64,000 nt of DNA from Sordaria brevicollis (taxonomy: Eukaryota > Ascomycota > Sordariomycetes > Sordariales > Sordariaceae). The translations under genes and the position numbers were made by a program. The notes beneath the pieces are model-generated. The model was not told where the DNA came from, did not search any database, and was given only the letters and a program-made list of their open reading frames with translations. Below are positions 10,694 to 23,607 of this stretch, in pieces. Numbering within the stretch: position 1 is the first letter of the stretch; every line of letters begins with the position of its first letter. The stretch is from NCBI GenBank assembly GCA_033439795.1, contig JAUTDP010000008.1, positions 1,736,001-1,800,000 on the forward strand, given 5' to 3'.

Positions 10694-11971
10694 ATGACGG
10701 TCCAGGACGCCGTCGACGCCTCCGAGCACTACGAAATCTACAACACCGACGACATCCCCTCCCTCTACACTATAATTATCGACACCAACCCGCGCGCCTG
10801 GGCCGCCCTGAACGATGTGCTTCCACTCACCAAAGCGCTCGCCAACATTCTAATATTCGTCAACTCCCACTTAGCATTCAACAACTCCAACCAAGTAGCC
10901 CTCATAGCATCGCACACGAACCGAGCAGTATGGCTGTACCCAACAGCCCCCGACCAAAACCGAAAACCGAACCCGAACGAAGACGTCGAGATGCGCGACG
11001 CCTCCTTCACCTCGAATAACAAACAACAACCACCACCGCCCGCAAACAAATACCCCCTCTTCGCGCAAATCGAGCGCTCCCTCCTTTCGTCCCTCCGACA
11101 ACTCATAACCGACACAACAATCGACGACATCACCTCCACCACCACGACGCAAATCTCCGGCGCTCTAACTCTCGCGCTCTCACACATCAACAAAACCGCC
11201 CTCCTCTTTGCGCCCTCCAACTCTGCCACCGGCCCAACCCCAGGTTCCGCCGGCGGGAAATCCACATCCACAACCTCGGGCGCCGGTCCAGGTGGAGGCA
11301 ACGCCGCCTCCCTCCCCGGCGTCGGCGGTGGCGGACTAGCGGGTTTACACGCCCGCATATTGGTAGTGAGCGTAAGCGACAGCTCGCCCTCGCAATACAT
11401 CCCCACCATGAACGCCGTGTTCGCCGCCGCGCACGCGCGCATAGCCATTGACACGCTAGCTTTGCGGGGAAGCGCAACCTTTTTGCAGCAGGCGAGTTAC
11501 ATAACCCGCGGCACCTTCATAAGAGCGCAAGAGCCGCGCGGGTTGCTGCAGTACCTGATGTTTGGGTTCGGAAGCGGGAGTGCGCCGGTGGGGTTGGCGG
11601 CGGCGGGGAACCAACGCTCGCAGCAACAAGGGACGAAGAAGGATGATAAGGCGGGAGAAAAAGCGCCGGCGAAGGGAGGGAAGAAGACGCTGGGAAGTCA
11701 TGCCTCCGTGGCAGACCTGCTGGTCACGCCTAGCGCGGACTCGGTGGATTTTAGGGCGGCATGTTTTTGTCACAGGAATGTGATTGATACCGGGTTCGTG
11801 TGCAGTATTTGTCTGAGCATCTTCTGTGAGGTGCCGAAGGATGGGGAGTGTTTGACGTGCGGGACTAAGTTGGCGTTGGGGAATTATGGACGGAAATTAC
11901 CGGTTTTGCCGTCCAAGGCTGCTGCTGCAGGACAACAGGCGAATGGAAACATAACAATGTCGAAGAAGTAG
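10694..11971 (+). CDS. tfb4: TFIIH core subunit Tfb4 (p34/GTF2H3)
   Basis: Subunit of the TFIIH core used in RNA polymerase II initiation and nucleotide excision repair, where it pairs with the Ssl1/p44 subunit. 425 aa, no introns, ATG in AAGATGACG context. The N-terminal two thirds is a von Willebrand A-like fold: TIIIDTNPRAWAAL at the first strand, then VNSHLAFNNSNQVALIASH, and later IDTLALRG and ASYITRGTF, all matching the family. The C-terminus is a zinc-binding region: CFCHRN, GFVCSICLSIFCE and CLTCGTKL. Compared with yeast the linker at ~100-220 is expanded with Gly/Ser/Thr-rich sequence (for example GSAGGKSTSTTSGAGPGGG). It is convergent with the XRCC4-like gene downstream. Confidence 0.93.
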   Translation: MTVQDAVDASEHYEIYNTDDIPSLYTIIIDTNPRAWAALNDVLPLTKALANILIFVNSHLAFNNSNQVALIASHTNRAVWLYPTAPDQNRKPNPNEDVEMRDASFTSNNKQQPPPPANKYPLFAQIERSLLSSLRQLITDTTIDDITSTTTTQISGALTLALSHINKTALLFAPSNSATGPTPGSAGGKSTSTTSGAGPGGGNAASLPGVGGGGLAGLHARILVVSVSDSSPSQYIPTMNAVFAAAHARIAIDTLALRGSATFLQQASYITRGTFIRAQEPRGLLQYLMFGFGSGSAPVGLAAAGNQRSQQQGTKKDDKAGEKAPAKGGKKTLGSHASVADLLVTPSADSVDFRAACFCHRNVIDTGFVCSICLSIFCEVPKDGECLTCGTKLALGNYGRKLPVLPSKAAAAGQQANGNITMSKK

Positions 11972-12354
11972 GACAAGCATCGACGGAGCAAGGAGTGGGC
12001 TGATAAGCGACGACGGATTATGGAGTGGACCGAGGAAGTGGCTCTTGGAGATGATGATGATGATGATGTTTTGGACCCTGCTCAGGGAACTAAGAGTCAG
12101 AGAAACGGGACACCGAGTAAAAAGTGAAAGACGAGAAACTGGGATGTCTCTGTCCAAGATAGACAGAAAGTTTGAAGGAGGCTTATATACATTGATAGAT
12201 GGGCTTTAAGAACGACCAGCTGCTAATACCCATATACTTAGAGCAGCATTTATAGCAAAACAAAACATCATTACGCTACGTTGCACATAAACCGTTGAAA
12301 CTTTTGGATATAGCCCAACTCTGTCACCAAAAATCTCCCCTTGACATTATCCAC
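11972..12354. other. Shared 3' region of convergent tfb4 and xrcc4 genes
   Basis: 382 bp between two convergent stop codons, presumably both 3' UTRs. It includes a short GAT trinucleotide run (about 12051-12066). Confidence 0.5.
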
Positions 12355-14053
12355 TCACAACTCATCATCACTCTCAGTCTCACTCCCCTCATCCACCTTC
12401 GCTGGGACAGCAGGCTGAGACGCCCTCGTAGCCGTCGCTCCCGCCCTCTTGGTATTCGAAGCCGGCGTCGACTTGGTAGGTGTCGGCGTCTCCTTCCCCT
12501 TCCCCTTCGCTGTACCTGCTGTACCACCCGCTGTCTTCTTTTGAGGAGTCGTCGTCTTCGAAGTCGAGACCGCTGCCCCACGCCCCTTTCTAGCAACCGG
12601 TGGCGGCGAAGCAGGCAAACCGCCGACGTCCAAGTCCTTCTCCCCCGCTTCAGCCATCTCATCCTCCTCATCTGGTTCGCTAGCCGTTTCGTCATCGTCG
12701 AAATCACGGTCTGGAGTTTCGCGACCTGAGATTCTGCCGCTTCCGTCTTCATCCTCGTCCTCTTCTTCGTCTTCGTCCTTGTTACCATCATGGTCTCCTT
12801 CGACATCAAGGGTTTTGCTGGAGGATGATTGACCCATTGTTTTCGATGACGGTTCCGGTTCGTCAATATCCATCTTTTCGGAATCCTCGTCATCCTCGTC
12901 AGATGATGATACGTCCTTGGTAGCTTTCCGTTTCCCTGGTCTTGAGACGCGCGCTGTTCGTGACTTTGCTGTTCCTGTTGCTCCGCGGGCTCCGCTTATT
13001 CTGCCGAGTTTGGCGCCGCCTTCTTCTTCCTCTTCTTCGTCTTCATCTGGCTGGGTTGCATGAGTCTTGGTTGCAGATTTGGCCCTCGCACTTTCAATCA
13101 CCCCTGACAGTCCATCTTGCGATGAACCCGTCCTTGCTCTGCTGCTGATTACCTGCTGCTGCTGACGAATCTTGCCCTTCTTCTCATTTAGTAACGCCCT
13201 GAACTTTTGCAAGAGCTCCGTCTCCTGGTCAACCTTCGCCTGCGTGAGTTCTTCCAGCTGTTTCTTCAGGTCAGCAACGCGAGCCTCCAAGTCCGCGACC
13301 TGCGCGGCGGAGGTAGATAGTGAAGAGAGGGCAGTCTGCCGGGAGATGGCCAGCTGCGAGCACCAGTCGAAGAGTTGGATCTCGGATGAGGGTGAGCGAG
13401 ATAGGGTTAGGGAGCCAAGACGTTGGTTGATGCCGGCTACGCGGCGGCGGATGGTGATGGTTATGGACTTTTTTTTGCCGCGAGATTCAACCTCGGCGCC
13501 GGCTTCGATGTCGGATATTGGCGAGGCGGTGATGAGCAGGGAGGAGAGGATGGATTCCCATTCGGAGGGGGTGCAGGAACTACTGCTGGACCGGAGGGAG
13601 TTGATGGTGTCATGTTTTACTATGAATTTGTTAGTTAACGACTCTGGTCATCATTCTCTTATCAAACCAAAATTTGTTTCTTTTCGGGTCATTATCTTGA
13701 CCAGGCATTTCAACTCATATGAGACGCACAACACCCTTTGGACGTGAGGTTATGCATCCACGTGGGCATGACATGAATTATATCTCTGCATAATGCCTGG
13801 CGAACCATATATAGTGGCTGCATAAACTCTCTTAACAGCGACGATAATCACGAGAAATCTGCAACTTACACGTGAGCGCATACGGCTCTTCACCCTCCGT
13901 AGCAACGATCTTGAGATTAAGCGGTTTCGCCGATGCCCTACCCGCGGATGATCCTCCGGCTCCCGAGCGGGTAACCTCTCCCAAAATGAAGTCATCCTCC
14001 TGATCGGTATCGGTCCGGGGGATACGGATAATCGTTGACGAGGATGAAGTCAT
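12355..14053 (-). CDS. xrcc4: XRCC4/Lif1-like DNA ligase IV cofactor
   Basis: Non-homologous end-joining factor that stabilises DNA ligase IV. Exon 1 is 13870-14053, intron 13620-13869 (250 nt, GTAAGT ... TTAACTAAC ... CATAG), exon 2 12355-13619; 1,449 nt, 482 aa. The split codon T|TA closes the frame. The N-terminal ~170 residues form the head domain region. It is followed by a coiled coil (ADLEARVADLKKQLEELT) and the diagnostic LLQKFRALLNEKKGKIR, which closely resembles the end of the human XRCC4 helix (NEKKTKIR). The C-terminal ~230 residues are disordered and charged, with acidic blocks (DEDEEEEEEGG, DEEEDEDEDG) and Ser/Thr likely to be phosphorylated; it ends ESDDEL. Confidence 0.87.
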
Positions 14054-17000
14054 TTTCCGTCTGTGTGGCTTGTGCGATAGAGTGTCCGTTATATGAGTGA
14101 GACGTTTTATATGATGATGTAAAAGGTGGGAGGGGGCCTGGGGGGCTCTGGGTAAGCGATGGGATCGCCGCTCGTGTCTCCCCCACGTTAATGCAGGCTG
14201 TCAGTATGTGCGTCAAACGTCACGATCCGCGATCCGCGTTGACGTCGCCTTGGTCCTGGTCCGATGGTCGTCTGGGTGGTGCCCCAGGTTCCGCCCTATG
14301 TGTGGGTTTAATCAACCCAAATCGGACAGTGTAAGTGACCAAGTGTTTGGTTCCTAGCCCAGATGAAACAAGAGCTGATGAGATGAGATTGGCTGATCGG
14401 GCGTATCGGTGATTTCTGCGCTTGAATAGCACGTAATGGTCTCGGAAGGCTATAGTCCACCGTTCTAAAGCCCTTTGACTCGGAAATGGGCGACGAATCG
14501 GAGTCGGACGTCACCAAGGTGTGACGGTGTGACGGTGAGCGATGGTGAAAGAGACAAGGGAGGCCAAAATCTCCAAACAGCAGAGACGGAGTGCAATTGT
14601 CCTGTACTGCGCTGGACTCAATGCACTCTGCACTGACGGCCCAGACCCAGCAGTTCTCAAATGTTGGAACTGAAAAATGCACACTGCACAACTGCACAGT
14701 CGGAATTGACGAAAACCGCGAGTGATGACGGGATGCGGGGAAGTGGAAACTGACGGAGTGAGCTGCACGGGATGGACGGGAGCGCGTGTTGACGTTGACG
14801 TTGTTGACGGGACTGTTCTTGGAAACGGGGACGTCGCTTGACTGGGGGCTCAGCTGGACGGAACTTGAGGGAGTCGTCGATGACGGTAACCGTACTGTAG
14901 CACCAACAACGATGCTATTTCCGTTTGCCGTGTCGGATAGTATCGTCAGGAGAAATGTCTCGAAGGGAAGAGATCCGGTGTGCGCACCCGAAACAGGGAG
15001 GATGTTGCGTGTTTGTTGAGGTCAAGTGAAGAGACAAAACAAAACAAAATATTTCCGTCATATATGAAATTCATTTGTGAGTTAAGTGCCATGCCACAGT
15101 CTTTTCTGGTACTTAGGCAACAACATCAAAAGAACCCAATTGCCGTCTATCGATTGGATCGTGGCCGGTGTCGGGGTCCAAGGCAGCAGTGCCCTTTGAA
15201 GCAATAGTACATGCATAGTACTGTAGCAGGAAACCATAACCGAGACTCACCAAGCGGTTCACTCGCCCTGCATATCTTGAAGAGTTTCAAGACAATTCCA
15301 ATCTCGAAAATCTTTGAACTCTGGAAGAGATGTGGTAAACTTGGGACGAATCAAGCCAATTGCCAAAAGAGGACAAGGACAACCAAGACCGATAGCCGGC
15401 CGGCGAAACAGAGCAGCAATCAATCGGGGGCCGCATGCAAGAAATCACATTAGCGGCCGGCCGGCAACACGCAGACAGCACCTGGCAGCGGGTGCGGGGA
15501 TTAGCCCGCCCATCACTGCACTGGGCTTTGAGTGTCCCGTTTTTAGAGGCAACGGTTCGCTCTTTTCCCCTCGCTGTAGGTGTCCCGTCGCGTTCCTGAC
15601 GACGCGATCCACTGCAAACCGCAAACAAGGCTAGACCATTGATACAGATACGCTGACGATATGCCATATGTGCTGCCTCTTGTGGTAATTTTGGTAGGAA
15701 GACGTGAATCTTACATTGACTTGCCCGCCCCATTCTCGCCCTGACCTTGGAGCTCGATGGAGTTGAAGAGGTCAAGCAAGGGGAGCCAAAGCTCCGGGGG
15801 TGTTGAAGAAGATGCACAAAGACCCTGTCGAGCAGCAAAAGTCCATGTCCGGCATCGAGCCACATGGTACATACATCGGCAACCCAATTCGAGACAGACT
15901 GGGTGGTTGGTGAAAAAAGATGCATCAATGAAGGAAATTTCTTTCATTTTAAAATCCCGCACAGTCATTCGATTAGTAACATGTGGTCAAAGGTTGCCGG
16001 GCAATTCACAAATGTCTTCACCTGTCTTTTAGAGGAAACAGCAGCCGTCATGTGTTACATGTTCTTCATCTATAAGGTCTTGACTTCGAGTCTTGGAGAA
16101 TTTTAGCTGTAACTGTAAACCTCAGCTGAGTCTAAATATGTCCCTGACATTGGGGCATTGCTCGTCAAGCTCGTATCGACTTGTGAATTCCCATGTGTCT
16201 TGAACCACAAATGTTCAAGAAAAACTGAAGAGCCAAGAGACTTTAACAGCACTGACCACTAACAGGTACATAATCATCCATGATCGCGGAGCCGAACGGC
16301 TGGGTGGTTGACGGATGGCTAGCGTTTCGCACGAACACTGGCCATCGAAGCGCGCCCCTTGTCCCATGCTGTCCCTGCCACCTCAAAAAAACCAAAAACC
16401 ATGCAAGATGCAAAACGGACCAAACACGCTTGCAAACCAGGACAAAACACCCGACCTCCCAACCCCGTTCTGCGCATGCTTCATTGCTTGGCATATTTGA
16501 TGTTCAATGTTCTTTCAGGAGGCTGTCTCTGGTGTCGTTGTTACTTTAGAAGAGGCTCCTGTTAGAGGCTGCAGAGAGCCTGCGCTAACCCTTGCGCTAA
16601 AGTGCCAGCCCTGCCACTTTGTTAGACTTTGTCTGCACTAACCCTGGCACAGGCCTTGGTTTTGGAAAGCTTGGCCTTGGGCGTCACCCACGATTTCAGC
16701 CAGGCACAAGTCCGCACGACGCCAGGCTCGGGGCCACCTTCCATCTCTTTCCCCTTCGATTGCCCCACTCCCCTGGCCCTCTCCAGCTCCAAGTCTCCAC
16801 TCCCCGACCACTCGCGCTTCTCTTCTTCATCCCACTGCGACGACGGCCACGACCCTGGACACTTTCCCGACTGCACGACTGCGGTTCCCTGCTCCCGTTG
16901 ACTTTTCCAGCCACGCCATTCATTGACCATTCTCATTCATTCTTGTCTGTCATTCAGATCCAGGACCGCATTCCATCCCGTCTCATTCAGGCACTGGGCG

Positions 17001-18094
17001 CGCTCTCTCACTGGCCTATTCACCTTTTGGATGCTCTCCAGCCTTTCCGTTTCTTCAGTTTCGTCTCAACCATCCAATTCCTCATCGGATCTCACTCGGT
17101 CTCACTCACAATCCATCCTGTGTCTGTCCCGTCTGTTCACCCAACAACAACCAACAATCTCTATTCTACGACTCGTCAACCCGTATTGTACACATCCATA
17201 CACAAGCAACCTACCATCCGACCTGTTGTGTGAACCTGGACCAACCCACCGCGCAGAACCGGAGTTTCTTCCTCGACAATAGCAGCAGCAGCAGATTCGT
17301 GCATTTTTCCAATAGGTTATCTCCATCGCAATTACTCGCTGGCCCACTCCATCAAGATCTCCCCTACTACGGCAGTTATCAAAAACGCACACGGCGCATT
17401 CGTCAATCGATAGAGTGTTTACCCGATTCTGCTGCTTTTACCAAGCACCACTTTGCTTACGACTGCTTTGCTTTCTTGCCACGGCCCCTCCTTGTGTCAG
17501 ATCCTGTTCGTCGCAACAACCGAACCTGCTCTGCCGCACCTGAGCAGCAACAAACGACACCAACAAGGCCCCCAACAACGACCTAACAACAACAATATCT
17601 GGCCTCGCGTGAACCAACAAATCACACAGCCCACTCGCCAACAACTCTCGCCTACTTCGCCCTTTTTATCAACCTGTTCACAACATCCACCCTTCCCGCC
17701 CTGCATCCGGACACCAGTCGCCTCGCCCTGGTCACATTGCGCCAACGCTAATCACTCTGCTCATCCCGGCTACTTGGAATATCACCCGATAGGTATTCCA
17801 ACTCAGGATCAACAAGGATTCGACCATCGCATCGCTTGTGCAAAGGGGGACCAGGTGGAATTTCTGCCGGGGCTTCGGGATAGTGATCGGCGGCCCCAGG
17901 GTCTTGGGTGACGACTATGAATCCTCACCACTGACTAGATCGCTGTCGTCACTCCACGTCGCCATACGTCCCCATTTAACATAACAGAAGGAACCTTCCC
18001 GTTGCGACACACCCCCCGAAACCACCACCAATACCCTTTGACCGCACATCGAAACGTGGATCGCACCCTGCAGGGCCACGCGACACCGCCGGCA
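14054..18094. other. 4-kb non-coding stretch with long pyrimidine/CA-rich leader
   Basis: No ORF here has convincing protein character on either strand. From about 16600 to 18094 the plus strand is strongly C/T and CAA rich without G-rich coding bias, which suggests a very long 5' leader or multipart promoter for the Byr4-like gene. At 15395-15470 there are two GGCCGGCCGG-type palindromes about 50 bp apart. Otherwise I see nothing to name. Confidence 0.4.
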
Positions 18095-21000
18095 ATGGAG
18101 ACCCTACGACTAAAGACTCGGCCACCAGTCGAGGACGACATTGAAAACTGGGACGATGATGATTTTCTTATCGACGGCGACGACTTTACCATCCAGAGCC
18201 ACTCTACGAATGCGAACGCCCACCCTCGCCGTGATTCGCATTCATCATTCCGTTCCGATTTCGAATCTATTCATGGAGAGGAGGAGAAGCAGGTTCATCT
18301 GCCAGGAGACGATGAAAAGTCGACGTTGGATGCTCTAGCTGCCGCCGAGAGGGCTGGCATCCCATTACCGAAGAACGTACCGCCCTCGGCCCTTATGGGG
18401 GGCACCATCAAGAGACTGGGTGGAAGGAAGATCAGAAAGATTATTCAGGAGGATTGGGTTGATGATTTAGAGTTTCCTTCCGATGCCGGCCAGCTGCAGA
18501 TCAAGAAGCGGGATAGCTCGCAATTTCCAGAGGCGATACGACAGGTTAGCGGCTCGTTCCAACTACCACCACAACCGGCTCGAAGAACCAGCGGGTCCTT
18601 TTCAGGCCGTCTCGAACCTGTGCGGAAAACCAGCGGTTCATACGGTCGTCCGGAGACCATCCGCAAAACGAGCAACACGTTCCCAGGCCGTGCCCTGCCC
18701 CAACAGAAACTCACCGTTAAACCTATGGATGTCCAAGTCAGGAAAGCATCTCGCCCTTCGCTAACTTCAGCTTGCCTTATCGACCTGGAGCGCTTTAAGG
18801 ACGTGGATGACGATGACTTCTTTGGGGATGGGCAGGAGACCATCAAAGTGAAGAAGAGGCGCAATACCCTCAAGCCCATCACATTTATCACACCCGCCAC
18901 TCCTCTCAAGGTTACTCCGGATGAGGACGGTTTCGAACACGATTTTGAGCTTCCCATGGATGGGACTCTTAGACTCTCGAACAGGAGAGAGACACCCAAA
19001 CTTCCGACCCTCAACACCTCAGATGACTTCGAGTGGGGTGAAGGAAGCCTTGGTACTCGTTTCGGCGGCACTCGCCGTGATGCCTTTTCAACTTCATCCG
19101 TGTCAGCTTTCAGTCCGAGCATAGCAAGTTCTACTGTAGCGGAGAGTGAAGACGAATTTGATGGCATCATTCTGCCTCCTGGACCTCTGAACTGGGAGGA
19201 AAGACTACATCGTCGTCAACAAAGCAGGTCTCCGGAGCGCATTCCGGAAGAACCTGTTATTGCAGAAAGAGTACAGAGGAAAGACAGAGAGGAGCAAGAA
19301 GACTTTCTCACTGGACTTGACATTGGTGACGGAGAGGTATTCGACTCCAAGAAGTTGACATTACATCGGAACATCCAGGTCAAAGACACAAGAGGTGGCA
19401 GCCCCAACCGACCCAAAACTTCGGTGGCGCTCAAGTTTACCAACAAGCCTGTGACTGCCTCTCGTCTCCCACGACCTATGGGGTCGATGGGGTCATTAGT
19501 GAGCCACGAGCGAAGCCAAACACAGTCTTCGCTCGAACCTGTGTCTGAAACCGGAGAAGCAGTAACGAGGAGCTCATCAAGACGTTCATTGACACGCTCG
19601 GGACACAATTCTCAAGCCTCCATCTCAAGTGTCATGTCTTCAGGAGCATCGCAGCCTCCAACGTCTACCACAACCACACGTAGGAACATGGCACAGAAGA
19701 CGAATACAACAACACAAAAGTCTGAGGCTACTACCACAAATGCTCAGCTACTCCGCATGAAGCGTTCAGTTCCTGGACTTCGGCCTCAAAACCAGGCACG
19801 ACCAACGACAACACGCAACTACGAGCGGCCTCCATCTAGGACGGAGGCAACTCGTGCACAGAATTCTGTACGACCAAAAACACCAGTTGAGCGAGTGCGT
19901 AATATGGAAAGCACTGGGGCCACAGGCCGTAAGGGCTCCGTTCCCTCGGTCACCCCTTTCCTTCCGGCTGGAGCATCAGCATCACAGTCGTATAATGTCA
20001 ATGCCACTAGGAATACGCGGACCTTCCGGCATCAGTCCGAGGGCGGTATTGATTATCGGCCTACCTCCCGAGGGACTTACTCCCGGGCGTCCAACAAGCG
20101 TTCTCCCAGCCCGCGCAAGCACAGATCCGTCGACTTCATGGCTGCCGAAGGCAACTGGAAGCAGCTTAACAAGCCTTTCCGGGTTAGGAACTTTGGCGAT
20201 GGCCACGAACTGGACGGATTTGATGATCTTCCCACTTCTACCCAGGCCGAGGCCAAGTATCTGAGGCAACCTGTTAACTCTGGACCCAAGGCCCAAGCCC
20301 GGAATAGGCTCTACCAGAACATCGCGCCCAACGATCGGAACAACGTTACGCCCTCACCTCCTGTTACGACATCGCGGTCTCCGGCCCGTTTCAACGATTC
20401 CAACGTCCCTAGTTTCGCTCGTGATACCGCCGCGAGCCGAAGAGCTCGGGAATCCTGCCTGGCCCAGCGCAACGTTTCTGGACAACTTGCTCCACTCACG
20501 GCCCAACGCGTCGCGCAGCTGTCCACCAACAGAGGTAACCTTCACCACCAATCATCATCAGCCCCATCAGCACCACCCCAGGCGGCCATGAAGTCTTCCA
20601 GGAAGCTGCGCAAAACTCCCCAACAGAAGCCGCACCTCATCTCAAACTTGAATCCCCCAAAGGACTCAAAGAGTGAGTGCCTGTAAAAAATTGTCTTTAT
20701 TTAGGTTATCAATGCTAACTTTGTTCACAGTTGTCAAGGGCATGTGCTACAATCCAGAGACCTTTAGGTGGGAAGGTAACGACAACGTGTTGCGGGCGTT
20801 TGAAGCGCCGGCATCATCACCGTCGACGGCATCAATCAAGGTGCAGCAACATGCTGCGCCCCAGAGGGAGACCGCAACGCCACGCCCGGCTCTGATCACC
20901 AACATTGGCACAACCAAGGGCGTCCAGGTCGTTAAAGGGATGGTGTTTGACCCACAAAACATGTGCTGGCTCAAGCTAGGTCCACAAAACGATAAGTCAG

Positions 21001-21341
21001 CAGCGGGAGAGCGAGGACGGTCAAAGAACGGCGCCGGATCGACGATATCAGAGGCCATGGATGATGACGATGATGATCCGTTCAAGGATATTCCCGACTT
21101 GGAGGACCACACCATCACCTCCACAGACGGAGGTGGCGGCAGGGTCAGCGATGTGAAGGACGACTGGCTGGTGGGCGAGGAGTTCGATGTCGGCCCGGAG
21201 TTTGTGCGGAGACAGCGTGAGGAGGAAGAGAGGTGGAGGAAGAAGTGTCAGGCGTGGGCGACGGGGAGGTCGTCGGCGCAGAGGGGCGAGGCGTGGAAGT
21301 GGGCTATTCGTGATATTGTCAATGGGACGGTGGAAAACTAA
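18095..21341 (+). CDS. byr4: Byr4/Bfa1-type septation GAP subunit
   Basis: Scaffold half of the two-component GAP (with Bub2/Cdc16) that holds the septation initiation/mitotic exit GTPase off at the spindle pole body. ATG at 18095 (GCAATGGAG). Exon 1 is 18095-20672, intron 20673-20730 (GTGAGT ... GCTAACTT ... CACAG), exon 2 20731-21341; 1,062 aa. The start has IENWDDDDFLIDGDDF, the acidic N-terminal signature. A basic stretch IKRLGGRKIRKIIQEDWVDDLEF follows. Then come three degenerate repeats (RRTSGSFSGRLEP, RKTSGSYGRPET, RKTSNTFPGR). The C-terminal region has two related segments around the intron, VKGMCYNPETFRWEGND and VKGMVFDPQNMCWLKLG, then DPFKDIPDLED and GEEFDVGPEFVRRQREEEERW, all typical of Byr4. 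The middle is disordered and Ser/Arg rich, a likely phosphorylation platform. Confidence 0.88.
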
Positions 21342-22649
21342 AGAAGGATACCCCCTTTTTCATACTTTCGGATTCGGATTGTCGGTCGATTAGGTCAGGT
21401 TGGGATAAGGTCGGGTTTTTGTCTACTTGTTTATTGGCAGGCGGTTGGTCGGTCGGTGGTCAGGCGGTTCGGCGGTTTAAAGGAAAGGGTTTTATGATGA
21501 CTATGACGACTTTCTGTTTTCTTCTCTCTTATTTCCACACCCGATATGAACACCTTTTCTTCTTCGCTTTCATATTCATCTTTTTGTCTCCGATGGAGCG
21601 GGTTTCAACTTTATACATGGTGTAATCTTGTGTGATGTTGGCTCTGGGCTTCTTCATTGTGAGGGCTCGACCAGCGATGATGTTATGACTACAGGTGTAT
21701 ATTGTACTATAGTATTGGGAGTAGGTGGGTGGCAGATGGAGGATATGGCAGTAGAGTCGCGACGGGTCGCGGAAGTACTTGAGGAAGAAAAGGACACGCA
21801 GTGAGGGATAGTAAGACGATAGTTGAAGAAAGGATAGAGGACCGTGAAGCGGATAGACGTGCAGTGAGATAGGTCTCTTGTCACCATTGGCCTAGTTGAG
21901 ATAGCTCTAGACGAGGCTGGAAGGCAGCGATATAGAAAGGCAAGAACTGGGCAACCAGTATTGCTTCGCAATCTAGTTGTTTTTTTTGAGATACAATTAA
22001 TCCTACAGATGCGAGTAACTGGACTGCGAAATCAATACCCTGCGCTCAAAATGTTCACACGATCGAGTTGAGACGAAAACATAAACTGACCAAAGTTGAA
22101 AAGAGCTCCCATCCTTGAATTTCCATGTCCAAGAAGCTACCCCTGATCGCAGTCCCAAGCTCTTGTTCACCCAGGCTATTCGCTGCTTCAGTCCAGTTTG
22201 CAAACGGCACTGCATGTCACAGCGTTCAGGTGAGCCAGGATGCTTGGCGCTGGAAGTCAAGAGAAGCAATTGCGATAAGATAAGAACTTTGACCCCACTT
22301 TCCCCGTGTCCTTCCCCTGTCCGCCATGCCCCACCCCGGTTCCCGCCCGTCGCCGTCACGGAGGGGGAGCTTGTTGCTTGCTGCTTGCGCCCAGGAGCAC
22401 TGACGTTGCTCTTCGATTCGTCAGGTCCCCGACAGCAACACCATCACCAACCAAATCCGACTACAGGTACAACCACCATTTCCTTTCGGTCGAAAAGCAC
22501 CACATACTCACAACCATCATTCGTCACCATCGCGACGTCGAACTATCACAAACTCGATCACCTTTGCGCGACACCCCAAAGCTTTCGCGACAACAACCAT
22601 AAAAGTTACCTACTACTAAATCGCAAACACCAAGCTACCGCCGCCCACC
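21342..22649. other. Intergenic
   Basis: 3' flank of the Byr4-like gene and promoter/leader of get5. The last ~250 bases are C/A-rich, typical of a leader. No other gene is supported. Confidence 0.4.
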
Positions 22650-23607
22650 ATGGCCACCGAAGTAGCCTTCGCCAAAACCTTCCTGGCTGTCCTTGACACC
22701 AAGCCGACCAAGATCTCCCCCGACCATGTTGAAGATGCGAGGACGTATCCCGCTAGCACTCCTGTTCGTCTCTCTTCCCCCTCTCTATAACTTCAACCTC
22801 TCTTCCCTTTCTTTTCCTTCTCTGTCCCCCCTTCCTCTCCCACCCATTTCTCCCCACCCACCACAGCTCAACATATCTCGAACGGTAGCTAACCTAACAC
22901 TGAAATAGTTCACCCTCCCCCATCACCCAACCATCCGCCCCTTCCGCAAGCCTTCCTCCCGCGCCGCTGCTCCGGGCTCTACCCCCGCCTCCGCTTCCAC
23001 CACAACCACCGGCGTCTCAACCCCATCCGACTCCGGCCCAACAGTCCTAGTGCACATCCGCTCCCCCCGCAACCCTTCCCTCTCTCTCACCTTACCTCAA
23101 CCGCAGCCACTAGCAACGACATCAATCCTCGATATCAAGTCCTTTGTCTCTTCCGAAACGGGCATGCCGATCGAGAAGCTGAAGGTTCTTTACAATAAAA
23201 AGCCGGCGGGAGATGTCAAGTCTCTCAAGGAGGTTCTGGGAGGGGCGACGCCAGAGGGCGGGGAGTTGGAGTTGAGTTTGATGGTTATGGGTGGGCAGGC
23301 TACCTATGACAGTGCCGAGGCTGCTGAGAAGAGGGCGGCGCGGGACGCTGCTAAAGCTCAGGCTGGTGGTGCAGACGGTGGGGAGAAGAAGGTGGAGGTG
23401 CCGGAGGTAGAGATGAAGGACACAGAAACAACCGCAGGCGGTGAACAAGCAGGACCAGTAGCCCAAGGCCTCAGCGGCGCTGCGGTGCTAGACACGGAAG
23501 AGTTCTGGGAGGATCTGAAGGGGTATTTGCAGCAGCGGATAAGGGACGTTGAGGCGGCGGAGGAGGTGGTGGGGAGGTTTAGGGGGGCTTGGAGTCAGAA
23601 GTCTTAA
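22650..23607 (+). CDS. get5: Get5/Mdy2 ubiquitin-like protein of GET pathway
   Basis: Adaptor that binds Get4 and Sgt2 to hand tail-anchored membrane proteins to Get3. Exon 1 22650-22763 starts MATEVAFAKTFLAVLDTKP, the Get4-binding helix region. Intron 22764-22908 (145 nt, GTTCGT ... CTAAC ... AATAG, phase 0). Exon 2 22909-23607; 270 aa. Residues ~95-160 are a ubiquitin-like fold (SILDIKSFVSSETGMPIEK then KVLYNKKPAGDVKSLKEVL and a final ELELSLMVMGG). The C-terminal ~45 residues (EFWEDLKGYLQQRIRD...) are a predicted helix suited to dimerisation. The Ubl ends in GG but is followed by more protein, as expected for a non-conjugated Ubl. Confidence 0.85.

Noticed and set aside
15287..15928. 213-codon minus-strand frame
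   Set aside because: No domain-like segments, no good start context, and composition looks like translated non-coding DNA.
16619..17910. Several plus-strand frames in the leader of the Byr4-like gene
   Set aside because: Pro/Ser/Leu/His-rich translations reflect pyrimidine-rich leader sequence, and they overlap in different frames.
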